Part shown: positions 29,743-56,392 of the stretch, one piece after another | How the letters are laid out: each line of letters begins with the position of its first letter | How positions within the stretch are numbered: position 1 is the stretch's first letter | Origin: Perca fluviatilis | Lineage: Eukaryota > Chordata > Actinopteri > Perciformes > Percidae | DNA length: 64,000 nt | Direction of reading: 5' to 3' | NCBI RefSeq assembly: GCF_010015445.1 | Contig: NC_053118.1 | Location: 16,591,937-16,655,936 of the forward strand | The notes under the pieces: generated by a model | Seen by the model: only the letters and a program-made list of their open reading frames with translations | Told to the model about the DNA's origin: nothing | Database searches by the model: none | Program-made: the position numbers and the translations under genes

Positions 29743-29852
29743 AAGAAACAATGGTGTGTGACACACCGTGTGACACACACCATTGTTTCTTTGCTCCTGT
29801 ACTGGGAAGGTGAATCAGTAGACTCTACTGGTTAACCTTCCCAGTACAGGAG
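29743..29852. repeat. two adjacent perfect hairpins
   Basis: Arms 29743-29760/29774-29791 (18 bp, AAGAAACAATGGTGTGTG) and 29794-29811/29835-29852 (18 bp, CTCCTGTACTGGGAAGGT), only two bases apart. Confidence 0.93.
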
Positions 29853-30296
29853 TAAAGAAGTTTGAAAAGTAAATATTAGCTTAAAGGTTAGAGTATCCGC
29901 TGAAGAGAGAGGAGAACTGATTTCCAAACTGACTTAGCCACGTTAACCATCTTTGCATTAAAACATGGGACAAAAACATTCAGTGTTGGAGGGTCATTTT
30001 TGGTGATCACGTTTTTTTTTTAAACAAATGGTGATGTTGTTACATTGGTTGGTAAGAGCAGTTTCTTAGCCACAGTTAATGTTTAGCTATGACTTGGGTC
30101 ATGTGAACCAATGTTGATATAACCTTTTAAAGGGCACTGAGCTTAGTTCACAGTTAGAATCATTACCATCTGTATAAGACCCCTATATCCTATCATGTGA
30201 AATAAGTCAATTGTTTATAAGACCAGCATTGTCAGATTGGAAATCTCTTTTAAGGGTGATTTTTGTTTTTAACATCAAGGAAATCACAAGTTTTAA

Positions 30297-30764
30297 AGGT
30301 GCCCTGCCATACACAACCGCTTTTACTTGCATTTTTTGAAATATGTTAGGTCCATATGTGTTTGTGTTATGCTGTGAATGTGAAAATGAACTGCTACCTC
30401 CTCTGTCAGCTCTAGCCACTGAAAAGAAATAAGCAGAGAAATCAGGTCAATTACAAAAGCTGGTCAGTCTGACATTATGTTGCCTGAGCTCATTACTATT
30501 CATTAGCTTGCCTAGTTGGGTTGGGTAAAGGATTCTGACAGCCAGGCTCTCATTGGCTAGTTGTTAGCCAATCAGATTCAAACAGCTTAGCTTGTTGAAT
30601 ATTAATGAGAACTGGCAAAAATCTTCCTGTAGGCTTTCTATACCACGCTAGAATGGCTTGAAACAAGGTAAACAAGGCATTTTTTCCACAAAAAATGTTC
30701 CAGAGTCCATGGTAGAACTTCAGACATTACCACAAAGTAATGAAATATGTGTGGCAGGGCACCT
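30297..30764. mobile_element. TTAA-type miniature element (AGGTGCCCTGCCA termini)
   Basis: Inverted termini AGGTGCCCTGCCATACACA and TGTGTGGCAGGGCACCT, bordered by TTAA on the left and TTAG on the right. TTAA targets are used by piggyBac and Kolobok elements; which one is unresolved. Confidence 0.75.
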
Positions 30765-30953
30765 TTAGGAAGCACATAGTTGCCCCCTTTCTCCGTACAT
30801 AGAAAGACTTTAGCCCGGTGCGTCCATGGAGGCCTCACTCCATAGATATAAAACATATATAATTTTATATCAATGCCTCACTCACTGTGTCATCTATGGA
30901 ACAGCAGAAAGCCTGATATTAATCTTCTCTTAGACTAAACTGCTGATTCTTAA

Positions 30954-31398
30954 AGTGGCCATATTATGCTCATTTTAAGGTTCATAATTGTATTTTGAAG
31001 TTGTACCAGAATAGGTTTACATGGTTTAATTTTCAAAAAACACCATATTTTTGTTGTACTGCACATTGCTGAAGATCCTCTTTTCACCCTGTGTGTTCAG
31101 GTCTCTGTTTTAGCTACAGAGTGAGGCATCGCACTTCTATCCCATCTTTGTTGGGAGGTGAACATGCGCAGTAGCTAGGCAAGGATCACATCAGGTAGCT
31201 GTTTGTTTCTACAACATCAGTCAGTACAAGGCAGGATTAGCCGGGAGACTTCTTCTAAACGAGGGCGCACTTCCAACTTTGCGTGGAACGCCTGCAGAAC
31301 AGGGACATGTAAGTACTGTAGTTATTTTGTAGATTATGGTGAACTAGTGTGTGTTGTAGCAGTGTTTTTTGATTAGATTGTTTCATAACATGGGCACT
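30954..31398. mobile_element. TTAA-type miniature element (AGTGGCCATATTATG termini)
   Basis: Inverted termini AGTGGCCATATTATG and CATAACATGGGCACT with exact TTAA on both sides (30950-30953, 31399-31402). Non-coding. Confidence 0.8.
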
Positions 31399-32013
31399 TT
31401 AAGCTACAATGTAGCAAACTACTGACTCTGCAAGATTAAAATAAGGACATTATGAAATATAAAACTAGTCAATCCATTACTCTTTTGTCCATGTTTTTAT
31501 TGTTTATATTTTAGAAGCAGTGGGAGAAAACAAAACAAAATACAACGCTATGTGTTACCTTTCACTTTGAATGACTAAAAAACAGGAACAAAATATGAAT
31601 AAGCAATATTGTGAAGATTAAAGAAAACTCATTAAGTGTATTTTTTAATGGATACATTCCCTTAACATTTGTTTTAGTGCTTTTTATTTAATGAAAGAAA
31701 TCAGAAAAAAAAAACTCGGAAGTAAGAGTTTATTTGGAGGGCTTGTTCGTTTTAAACATAAAAAGTACAATAGAGACAGGACAATGGAACAGTTGTTATC
31801 AGGCTGTCAATTATCGAATAGGCTATATTTACGGGAGGAGCAATGATAATCGGATCAAAATGTATTATTTATTTGTCTTTTTGGGGGGTCAGTGGGATAC
31901 TGTACAATGGGATGGGAGGGCCTGAATGGCATCAACTGACAAACGAATGGCTGCCCACAGGACCTCAATACTCACACGTCCATGGCAATTCAATGCTACA
32001 AGAAACGTCATTA

Positions 32014-32225
32014 AATGCTCTCACTATCCTTGTCAGACAGACCAATCCATGTTTGGACAGATTTGCTGACATAATCCAGCTCTTCTTTTGTTGTTACAAT
32101 CGCCAGGTCTGCTCCTCTCCTTTTACAGTCTTATCTGCTGTTTTCCCAGGTTTTAGTCAACCCATGAGCCGATAAATAGTAGCTCTTGTCTCCAAATGTT
32201 TTCCATCCTTGGAGGCAAGGTTGAC
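32014..32225 (-). pseudogene. orphan C-type lectin domain exon (pseudogene relic)
   Basis: On the minus strand an acceptor TTGTAG|GT precedes a frame reading QPCLQGWKTFGDKSYYLS, AHGLTKTWENSR, a TAA stop, then DCKRRGADLAIVTTKEELDY, VSKSVQTWIGLSDKDSESI and a second TAA. C-x3-W-x2-F-G-x-K-x-Y-Y, TW..S...C, RGADL and WIGLSD are the first half of a CTLD of the type II receptor kind (CD209/ASGR-like), not of collectin kind. The second-half exon with the binding motif and the transmembrane exon were not found nearby. The in-frame stop and missing partners indicate a dead fragment. It lies 7 kb downstream of colec10 on the same strand. Confidence 0.7.
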
Positions 32226-33634
32226 CTACAATGGAGACAGATGAGTGTATTTCAGTGAGGTCTATTGGGACCAAAAACTGGTTTTGGAAAGGTTTAAAAA
32301 AGGGACCACCTTTCTAAACTTTAACTGCACAGTATTGCTTTTTCCACTGTTTAGAGTCCATTGCAGTTTGGGGCCATGTACAGTAACAATGATGAAAAGT
32401 GAAGCCAATACGTACATGCCTTAAAACTGCATTATATCTAATTTCCAGCAAAGGTGGTTGCAAAAAGAAGTCAGCTTGTATAGAAGTCTATGGGGAAATT
32501 ACCCAACTTGCCATTTGATTTATTACCTCAGTAAACATTTTCCATTTCCAGCTTATGGTCTGGCAAGTCTTCTTTAATACAGCATGATGTTCATTTAGTA
32601 AATTATGGTAACATTTATTTTAAAATTGATAATAGAGCAGCGCATGCTTTAGGGCGTGGCTAACACACCAACCTGTCAATCACGATGATGCTTAGCAATG
32701 CATATATCCATGGCAATGTGTACATTAAAATAGCCGTGAACTTGTTTTGGGGTGTTGTCCGTTTTTTTCGACTCTCACTGTGTGTTTTCACTTCATCACT
32801 GTTAATTGGAACATTTTGGAATGTTTTGCACAAAACACCCGGGTTCAAGAGCAAGAGTAAAAACTCCTTTGTTCCCTGTGCAAAAACTTGCCTTAATTTC
32901 CACATGTACAGTAATGTAGATTTTTTTAGAGATTGCTCAATAGTATTGTGTCAAATTGTGTTCGTTATATGAAACATTTTAGTATTTTTTGTCTTTGTAT
33001 TGTTGTCTTTTGTTCATTTCTATGTTGTTTGTTATATGTGTTTTTTATGTTGCACTCCTGACTGCAGATGAATTTTCCGTTCTGCACTGTGGCTCAACTC
33101 TGTTGCTTTTAAATGGATGGGATCTGGGATAATAAAGTGACTGAACTGAACTTGGTTGCCTGAAAATGTCTAGCATCAAGTTTCCCAGTAAGCATGCACA
33201 ATACCAGGACCTCTCCTAAGTGGAATGCAGCCATCATTAATGCTTTTGAATACACCTTGTGCTTTTCCTATTATGACATGTCTGCCGTGAAAAAGGTCTA
33301 TTATTTTTACAGTCGTAACTACTATAATATTAATGCTTTGTGTGACAACACAAAGATCAAGTGTCAGTGTGTAGTAAAGACTAATAGCTCAAGTCTCAAA
33401 CAGTGAGCCTGCACTTGGTTAAAGGATTCCGACACAACTGTGCAGATGAATGTAGTTGTAGTTAGAATTTAACAGTTATACAGATTTGTTTTTCACTTTT
33501 GGTGCAAAAAGCCCACTGTTTACAAAACTTTGACTCTGAGTTGCAATTTTGGATACAACATTTTTCGTGTTGTCTGTTTAAAGTTATACAGAGGTATTCA
33601 GTACTTCTGTTGAACAAATAAACAGAGAGTACAG

Positions 33635-33808
33635 CGGGCCCCTGGTTAGCTCACCTGGTAGAGCGGGCGCCCATATATAGAGCAGGTTCGACTCCGACCT
33701 GCGGCCCTTTGCTGCAAGTCATTCCCCGTCTCTCTCCCCTTTCAAATCTAAGCTGTCCTATCCAAATAAAGGCCTAAAATGCCCAAAACATAATCTTAAA
33801 AAACAAAC
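33635..33808 (+). mobile_element. tRNA-derived SINE with 15-bp target duplication
   Basis: Head GGTTAGCTCACCTGGTAGAG has a pol III A box (33647-33658) and GGTTCGACTCC a B box (33685-33695), spaced as in a tRNA. A tRNA-unrelated body with AATAAAGGCCTAAAATGCCC and an A-rich tail follow. The perfect repeat AAACAGAGAGTACAG flanks it (33620-33634, 33809-33823). Head and duplication make this a recent-looking insertion. Confidence 0.9.
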
Positions 33809-34073
33809 AAACAGAGAGTACAGGATTATTTAGACCAGTTAGATTCATCAATAGCTAAGAACTTGTATCGCTGACAAGAAAGACCTGCAGAAAATGGAAT
33901 GGGTCGGCTGATATTATGCTGTATTAGTAGTTAGAATTCTAATCTTTTTATCCCATCCCTTTTATTTAATGTGCACTGGCAAGGACAGGTGTCAAGATCT
34001 CCCTCTCATATACGATCACCTTTGGTCACATGATGAATGAGCTGTTATATGGATTTTAATTGGCATGAAAAAG

Positions 34074-34820
34074 AGTCAGACACTGTCCTGTACACTGTCC
34101 TGTGACTCCATGACTGTCCTGGGACAGTCAGACACTGTCTTGTACACTGTTCTGTGACCCAGAGACACTGTCCTGTGACTCCATGACTGTCCCGGGACAA
34201 TCAGACACTGTCCTGTGACTCCATGACTTTCCTGAGATAGTCAGACACTGTCCTGTACACTGTCGTGTGACTCAGAGACACTGTCCTGTGACTCCATGAC
34301 TGTCCCAGGACAGTCAGACACTGTCCTGTACACTGTCCTGTGACTCCGAGACACTGTCCTGTGACTCCATGACTGTCCCGGGACAGTCAGACACTGTCCT
34401 GTGACTCCGAGACACTGTCCTGTGACTCCATGACTTTCCTGGGACAGTCAGACACCGTCCTGTACACTGTCCTGTGACTCCGAGACACTGTCCTGTGACT
34501 CCATGACTGTCCCGGGACAGTCAGACTCTGTCCTGTACACTGTCCTGTGACTCCAAGACACTGTCCTGTGAATTCATGACTGTCCTAGGACAGTCAGACA
34601 CCTTCCTGTACACTGTCCTGTGACTCCATGACTGTCCCGGGACAGTCAGACACTGTCCTGTACACTGTCCTGTGACTCCGAGACACTGTCCTGTGACTCC
34701 ATGACTGTCCCGGGACAGTCAGACACTGTCCTGTGCACTGTCCTGTGACTCCGAGACATTGTCCTGTGACTCCATGACTGTCCCGGGACAGTCAGACACT
34801 GTCCTGTACACTGTCCTGTA
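34074..34820. repeat. minisatellite of about 73-bp units with internal palindrome
   Basis: About ten units built from CACTGTCCTGTGACTCC(A/G) blocks and the palindrome GACTGTCCCGGGACAGTC. The full unit is about 73 bp; some units lack a 12- or 21-bp sub-block. Mutated palindromes (CCTGGG, CCCAGG, CCTAGG centres) occur toward the edges. Confidence 0.93.
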
Positions 34821-35149
34821 CCAGCAGTGTGTATTTTCTTTGCCTCCCCTTTCAAATGCAACATTCAAATTACTAGACAAAAAATTATCTCCTGGGAAAA
34901 GGGGATTTTGAGGGGTATAGCTCCATAGAGTCCCATTCATTCTGCACTGGCCTGTGAGCGCCCCCTATATGGAACTCTGGTGGAACTGCAACCAGTTCAG
35001 AAGCTGGAAGTAACGAGGGAGTGGAACTTCTTCCTATATTAGAAATTATTTGGTTTGCGGTATATTCTTGGGTTTCTTCTGGACCAGTCCAATCAGCGAA
35101 CAGATGGAGCGGCTGAGAACGATGACATTGTATGCTAGTTTGAGTTGTA

Positions 35150-35335
35150 GTTCCGTAATGACGGCGGAGAAAGATGTGAGCGAAGCCATTTGGTCCGTCG
35201 TGGCAACGCTGCTGAATATCCAGAAGTTAAAGCCCGAGCAAGAGCAATCTTTGCTGAGTTTTGTTGGTGGCCATGATGCTGTGGTCCTCCTCCTTCACAG
35301 GGTTCGGGTAAAGTTAGATTTTCCAGCTTGCTCCG
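35150..35335 (+). pseudogene. degenerate RecQ-helicase-like transposon ORF fragment
   Basis: Reads VATLLNIQKLKPEQEQSLLS, FVGGHDAVVLL, then a broken helicase motif I where LPTGFGK would be expected (LHRVRVK). The L-K-P-E-Q-E-x-L-x-x-F-V-G-G-x-D pattern recalls the RecQ-like first exon in teleost transposons; GGGTTCGG|GTAAAG could be its old splice donor. It lies just outside the left TIR of the element starting at 35373. Confidence 0.45.
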
Positions 35336-35569
35336 TTAGTGGTGAAGGAGTTGGCAAATGCTAGCAATGCTAACGGTAGGGTTCCACACAGCGAAACACC
35401 TCGTGAAATTTCGGCCAGCGAAAGTTTGCCTCGGGGGCGTGGTCGCAAAAACAACACGCAAGACGCAACATTTTTTTAAATGTTCCTGGCTGTCAGAAGA
35501 CAGGGCGGTAAAAATGCACAGCAGCAAACCATCGGTAAAATGCTCATAAATGCTCTGGTAACCTGGCTA

Positions 35570-36025
35570 TGTAGCCTAGCTGCCTTGCTATGCTTACAAT
35601 GAAATGCAATGTCCGAACATGCTAGCGGGTGACCTGTTGGCTAGCTGAATCATTTTGAGTGTTTAAACTATCTACAGCGGTCTATTTGGTGGTGTGTTTG
35701 CCCTGTTTAAGTTTGTGTGACATATAAACAACAATCCGTGTTGCTACAAGCGTCAATGTTCGCCAACAAAACATGTAATCAAACAAATGCACAAGTAGCC
35801 TAGCTAGCTAGCTGCCTGGCTAGGCTACAATGAAATCCAATGTCCGAACATGCTAGCGATTAGCCTGTCGGCTAGCTGAAAAGTTTGAGTGTTTAAACTA
35901 ACATATACAGTGATCTATTTAGTGGTGTATGTGTCCTAATTAAGTTTGTGTGTCATATAAAACACAATTTGTGTTGATAGAAGTACCAATGTTCGTGTAG
36001 AAACATTTTAATCACATCTAAATTT
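35570..36025. repeat. tandem duplication, period about 231 bp
   Basis: Two diverged copies: GAAATGCAATGTCCGAACAT at 35601 and GAAATCCAATGTCCGAACAT at 35832, with matching downstream GTTTGAGTGTTTAAACTA-like and TTAAGTTTGTGTG segments. Lies between the left TIR of the 35.4-37.5 kb transposon and the LINE. Confidence 0.85.
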
Positions 36026-36055
36026 TCATGATACGGCGCTGATAACCTCCACCAT

Positions 36056-37278
36056 AGTCGAACCTCGGGTTGAAGAGGAACAATGCGGATTCCGTCCTAG
36101 TCGTGGAACAATGGACCAGCTCTTCACTCTCGCAAGGATCCTGGAGGGAGCCTGGGAGTATGCCCAACCGGTCTACATGTGTTTTGTGGATCTGGAAAAG
36201 GCATATGACCGGGTCCCCCGGGAGATACTGTGGGAGGTGCTGCGGGAGTATGGGGTGAGGGGGTCTCTTCTCAGGGCCATCCAATCTCTGTACGACCAAA
36301 GTGAGAGCTGTGTCCGGGTTCTCGGCAGTAAGTCGGACTTGTTTCAGGTGAGGGTTGGCCGCCGCCAGGGCTGCGCTCTGTCACCAATCCTGTTTGTAAT
36401 ATTTATGGACAGGATATCAAGGCGTAGTTGAGGTGGGGAGGGGTTGCAGTTCGGTGGGCTGGGGATCTCATCGCTGCTCTTTGCTGATGATGTGGTCCTG
36501 ATGGCATCATCGACCTTCAGCACTCACTGGATCGGTTCGCAGCCGAGTGTGAAGCGGCTGGGATGAGGATCAGCACCTCTAAATCTGAGGCCATGGTTCT
36601 CAGCAGGAAACCGATGGAGTGCCTACTCCAGGTAGGGAATGAGTCCTTACCCCAAGTGAAGGAGTTCAAGTACCTTGGGGTTTTGTTCGCGAGTGATGGG
36701 ACAATGGAGCGGGAGATTGGTCGGAGAATCGGTGCAGCCGGTGCGGTATTACATTCAATTTATTGCACCGTTGTGACAAAAAGAGAGCTGAGCCAGAAGG
36801 CAAAGCTCTCGATATACCGGTCAGTTTTCGTTCCTACCCTCACCTATGGTCATGAAGGCTGGGTCATGACCGAAAGAACGAGATCCAGGGTACAAGCGGC
36901 CGAAATGGGTTTCCTCAGGAGGGTGGCTGGCGTCTCCCTTAGAGATAGGGTGAGAAGCTCAGTCATCCGTGAGGAGCTCGGAGTAGAGCTGCTGCTCCTT
37001 CGCGTCGAAAGGAGCCAGTTGAGGTGGTTCGGGCATCTGGTAAGGATGCCCCCTGGGCGCTTCCCTAGGGAGGTGTTCCAGGCACGTCCAGCTGGGAGGA
37101 GGCCTCGGGGAAGACCCAGGACTAGGTGGAGGGATTATATCTCCAACCTGGCATGGGAACGCCTCGTGATCCCCCAGTCGGAGCTGGTTAATGTGGCTCG
37201 GGAAAGGGAAGTTTGGGGTCCCCTGCTGGAGCTGCTCCCCCCGCGACCCGACACCGGATAAGTGGACGAAGATGGATG
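36056..37278 (+). mobile_element. RTE-clade (Rex3-like) LINE, 5'-truncated, defective
   Basis: Starts within reverse transcriptase (EEEQCGFRPSRGTMDQLF), then FVDLEKAYDRVPREILWEVL (motif A), RRQGCALSPILFVIFMDR (motif B), LLFADDVVLMAS (catalytic FADD box), a long frame with YLGVLFASDGTMEREIGRRI and LTYGHEGWVMTERTRSRVQA, and a C-terminus WGPLLELLPPRPDTG. It ends in GATG repeats as Rex3 elements do. A stop after RRS at 36427 and frameshifts near 36450 and 36520 disable it. Direct repeats GATAACCTCC(A/G)CCAT flank it (36041-36055, 37279-37293; one mismatch). Rex3 assignment is from recall. Confidence 0.85.
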
Positions 37279-38296
37279 GATAACCTCCGCCATCCTGGTC
37301 AGACTTTTTTGTAACTCCCGCCTCCAAACACAAACACACGGACCTGATTGGTTCTCCAGTTGTCCTCATTTGAACAAAGTTAAACTTTCGTCAACTTTAT
37401 TTCGCTCCCCTCGGCGATTCGCTCTCATCTCGCTCAATCAGGGTTAATTTCGTTTCCATTCAACCTCAATGAGAGCAAAGCGAAATTTCGCTGTGTGGAA
37501 ACCTACCGTGACGGCACAGATCCATTTGTCCGACATGACTGAAGTGTGGTGTCGCAATGTCATACAGCCATGGTTGATGCTCCACGCCCCTGACCAGCAG
37601 CCGATTGGACGAATGCGTGACGTGGGTGTGGCTACTTGAGAATTTCAACAGAGTGTCATGGCGGCTTGTTGAGAATACGATCTCGTATTTTACAAAAATA
37701 GATCACTGAAACGTGTTTCTGAAAACATTTTAAGTGAGAAATAGGCCATGCAGTTGCTGAATCTGTCTTCATTTCAGATCGACAAAGGCTAGCTTGAAAG
37801 ATTTTTGTCTATTTCTACTGGATAGTCGCATCGCGTTCAACGGATTCATTTGCATAAAGCTGGGCATCGGCCAGCTTCTTGACGCGCAGCATTTTTTCCA
37901 ATGTAGCGCTGCCTTCCCAGAATGCTTTGCAGGAGCGTTGAAGTCGCTTGACGTCACCCATAGGAATAGAGTGGAGCGCGGCGCGACAGAAGCGTCACAC
38001 GGCCAGGTGGATCTGCACCGTAAAGCCGATAGTTGTTGTCGGTCTCCCCTGTTGTTGCACATGCACATGACATATGTCACGACCAAACGTTAGCATTAAC
38101 GTTAGATTTGATTAGATTAGATAAGACCAGGCTAAGAACTGTCTCTTTTACTGGAACAAAATGTGACAATTCACAATATCCCTTGATATCAAACACCACA
38201 AATCAGAGCTAATGTTATGTCATTTGAACTAGACATTATCCACACTTCCCCGCTTCCATCACCCATCCATCCTCTCTCCCTCCTCTTCCACGGCAA

Positions 38297-38430
38297 CAAG
38301 GTAGCTAAGTGATTAGCGCTGCAGCCTCACACGCCACACTCCAAAGACTTGCAGGTTAAAATTAAAAAAATAGTGTGAGTTTTCTCCAGCTGATCTGGTT
38401 TCCTGCCACATTTCAAAGACTTGCAGGTTA
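38297..38430 (+). repeat. tRNA-like repeat fragment, degraded
   Basis: AGGTAGCTAAGTGATTAGCG and CTGCAGCCTCACAC resemble the head of a dispersed repeat (GGTGGC.CAGTGGTTAGCG). CAAAGACTTGCAGGTTAA occurs twice (38343 and 38413) because of a local duplication. Confidence 0.45.
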
Positions 38431-39024
38431 AATTTTTTGTGTGGATTTATTAAAAATACATATTCACCCTGAAAACCTGACAGCAAAGGTTTTACATATT
38501 TACCTTTTTGGATTGAACTGAAGATGATCTTTTATTTTCACCATAACACAATATTAAGTGATTCTGGACTCTGAAGGCACAGCCTTTCATCTAGCAGGGA
38601 CATTCTGCCCTCCAAGTTTAGACCTTGGAGTAGTTCAGCTTGTCACAGTGGATATGCATTTCAAGAATGTATTTCACTGAAATCTTTTGCCCAGATACAT
38701 TTTAATCAATTTTAACTTTGATTCCATGGTAAAATTATTAACATTATTTCCCTGAATAAAACACCAACACTAAAAAACATTCAGGGCACATACAGTATTA
38801 TTAAGGCTGCAAATTACTTAATTACTTAATAATAGAGAAAGTAGATATCACTTTTAATGCATATTATCAATGGATTTGTGGTGGGGAAAAAAGCTTTGCC
38901 TTTTTAAACCAAGACATTGTAGGTTAAGGAAAAGTATAAAGCTGTATATTTTTACACTCCATTTGATAGATTTAGTTTTATTTTTGACTTACTATAAATC
39001 AAGGACTCTCTGTCTGTCTGTCTG

Positions 39025-39030
39025 TTTATT
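39025..39030 (-). promoter_or_regulatory. colec10: candidate colec10 polyadenylation signal AATAAA
   Basis: AATAAA on the minus strand about 240 nt after the stop codon, the first such hexamer downstream. Assigned by position. Confidence 0.45.
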
Positions 39031-39272
39031 CTTCACAATTGTTGAGAATCTTTCTATCTGCTTCACGCTTGGCTGGTGTGTTGCTGAGGACCCAATGGCA
39101 AATTTAGAGCAAATTGGCCAGTTGGTGGCACTATAACAACAAACTTTACCTTTTAGCCTGCAACTTTTGAACCATAGGTCTCAGACCTTTTTTTTGTATT
39201 TTTACGTTTTTCCTCCAGGATTCTGTAGGTCCAAACAGATCTAATCGTGTAAGCCACGCCAAATCTAGATTT

Positions 39273-55349
<16,077 letters not shown>

Positions 55350-55444
55350 CTCCCAATCATCACTGACCACTGAAGAAGATCCTGATTTTTAGATTTGGAG
55401 GTTGTTACTAGCGCCAAAGTATTGACTGTGCATCTTATGCCAGT

Positions 55445-55452
55445 TTGCACAA
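55445..55452. promoter_or_regulatory. colec10: possible C/EBP site upstream of colec10
   Basis: TTGCACAA fits the C/EBP half-site pattern TTGCNNAA and is the core of a near-palindrome (CAGTTTG, CA, CAAACTG). It lies about 100 bp upstream of the start codon. CL-L1 is liver-expressed in other vertebrates, which makes C/EBP plausible, but a single short motif is weak evidence. Confidence 0.2.
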
Positions 55453-55547
55453 ACTGACCGAGGATCAGTGCAGCACTAATGAGCAAGCATGCAGAAAGGG
55501 TCAGAACAGAGCTGTTGTTTATAGAACATGCAGACACAATTCTACAC

Positions 55548-55652
<105 letters not shown>

Positions 55653-56298
55653 TTTATAGAGTCTTATCAGTTACTTGTCATAATGTCAAACAACACTTAA
55701 CAGAGTACTGCATTCCTGTACTCTTGCCCCTTGGAATTTAAAACTGTGTTATTATAAGTGCAGTTTATAACATAATTTAGATTGATACAATGTTGGGTGA
55801 TCAATGAAAGAATAGAAGTAGAGTTAGGGCTAATACAATATACTGTAAGCCAATTCATTAAAGTAAAAATAAGTAAATAATGTCAATTGACACAAATAGA
55901 TGGTAAAAACTCAACAATTTATGATATTACAGTACATATTTTCAGGATCATGATGAATTAACTGTGACTTGCTGGAAACAAAAAAATAATGTGAATATTT
56001 AGGCTAAAAGGATAGTGTGCAGTATGTAATATTAAACATGCCTGAGTCAGAAGCGATTGGGATGTTTTCTCATCAACAACAAGGGAGTAGCACCTCTGGG
56101 GCTGCACATTCTTTATTCTGTTCTTCTTTTACTTTTACTTTCACCCTTCTGACCACAAATAATTTAGTGGGAGAGGTTTACGCTTATGCAGGCACGCAAA
56201 CAGAAACAAACAGATATATATTACATACACACATAGACATGCCCACAAACACATGATATACCAAAAGTGTCCATGCACAAAACCAAAAAGGCATGTTA

Positions 56299-56302
<4 letters not shown>

Positions 56303-56391
<89 letters not shown>
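56303..56391. repeat. (AC)n microsatellite
   Basis: About 44 AC units. Confidence 0.97.

Positions 56392-56392
<1 letters not shown>

Larger units (their letters stand above)
35373..37509. mobile_element. DNA transposon with TIRs, split by a LINE insertion
   Basis: ACGGTAGGGTTCCACACAGC (35373 on) and its inverted partner ending at 37509 share 22 of 23 bases, followed by GAAATTTCG-type subterminal sequence. Without the inserted LINE and its second target copy the element would be about 0.9 kb, so non-autonomous. It contains a tandem duplication on its left side. No target duplication is clear. An ISL2EU-like identity is possible but not shown. Confidence 0.65.
27993..39272. other. mal2-colec10 intergenic region, repeat-rich
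   Basis: The first 200-300 bases above 27992 are probably mal2 5' UTR and promoter (no TATA box seen). The remainder is dominated by transposon copies, an orphan lectin exon, a SINE, a minisatellite and a nested transposon cluster, each listed separately. Stretches 31420-32010, 32230-33600 and 38450-39000 show nothing else firm. The bases near 33045-33150, ending ...AATAAAGTGACTGAACTGAAC, look like a retroposon tail. Confidence 0.5.

Noticed and set aside
33635..33720. Possible tRNA gene
   Set aside because: A and B boxes are present, but the segment continues into a SINE body with an A-rich tail and target duplication, so it is a retroposon head and not a functional tRNA.
34074..34820. CRISPR-like array
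   Set aside because: Units are tandem with no unique spacers and the genome is a vertebrate; it is a minisatellite.
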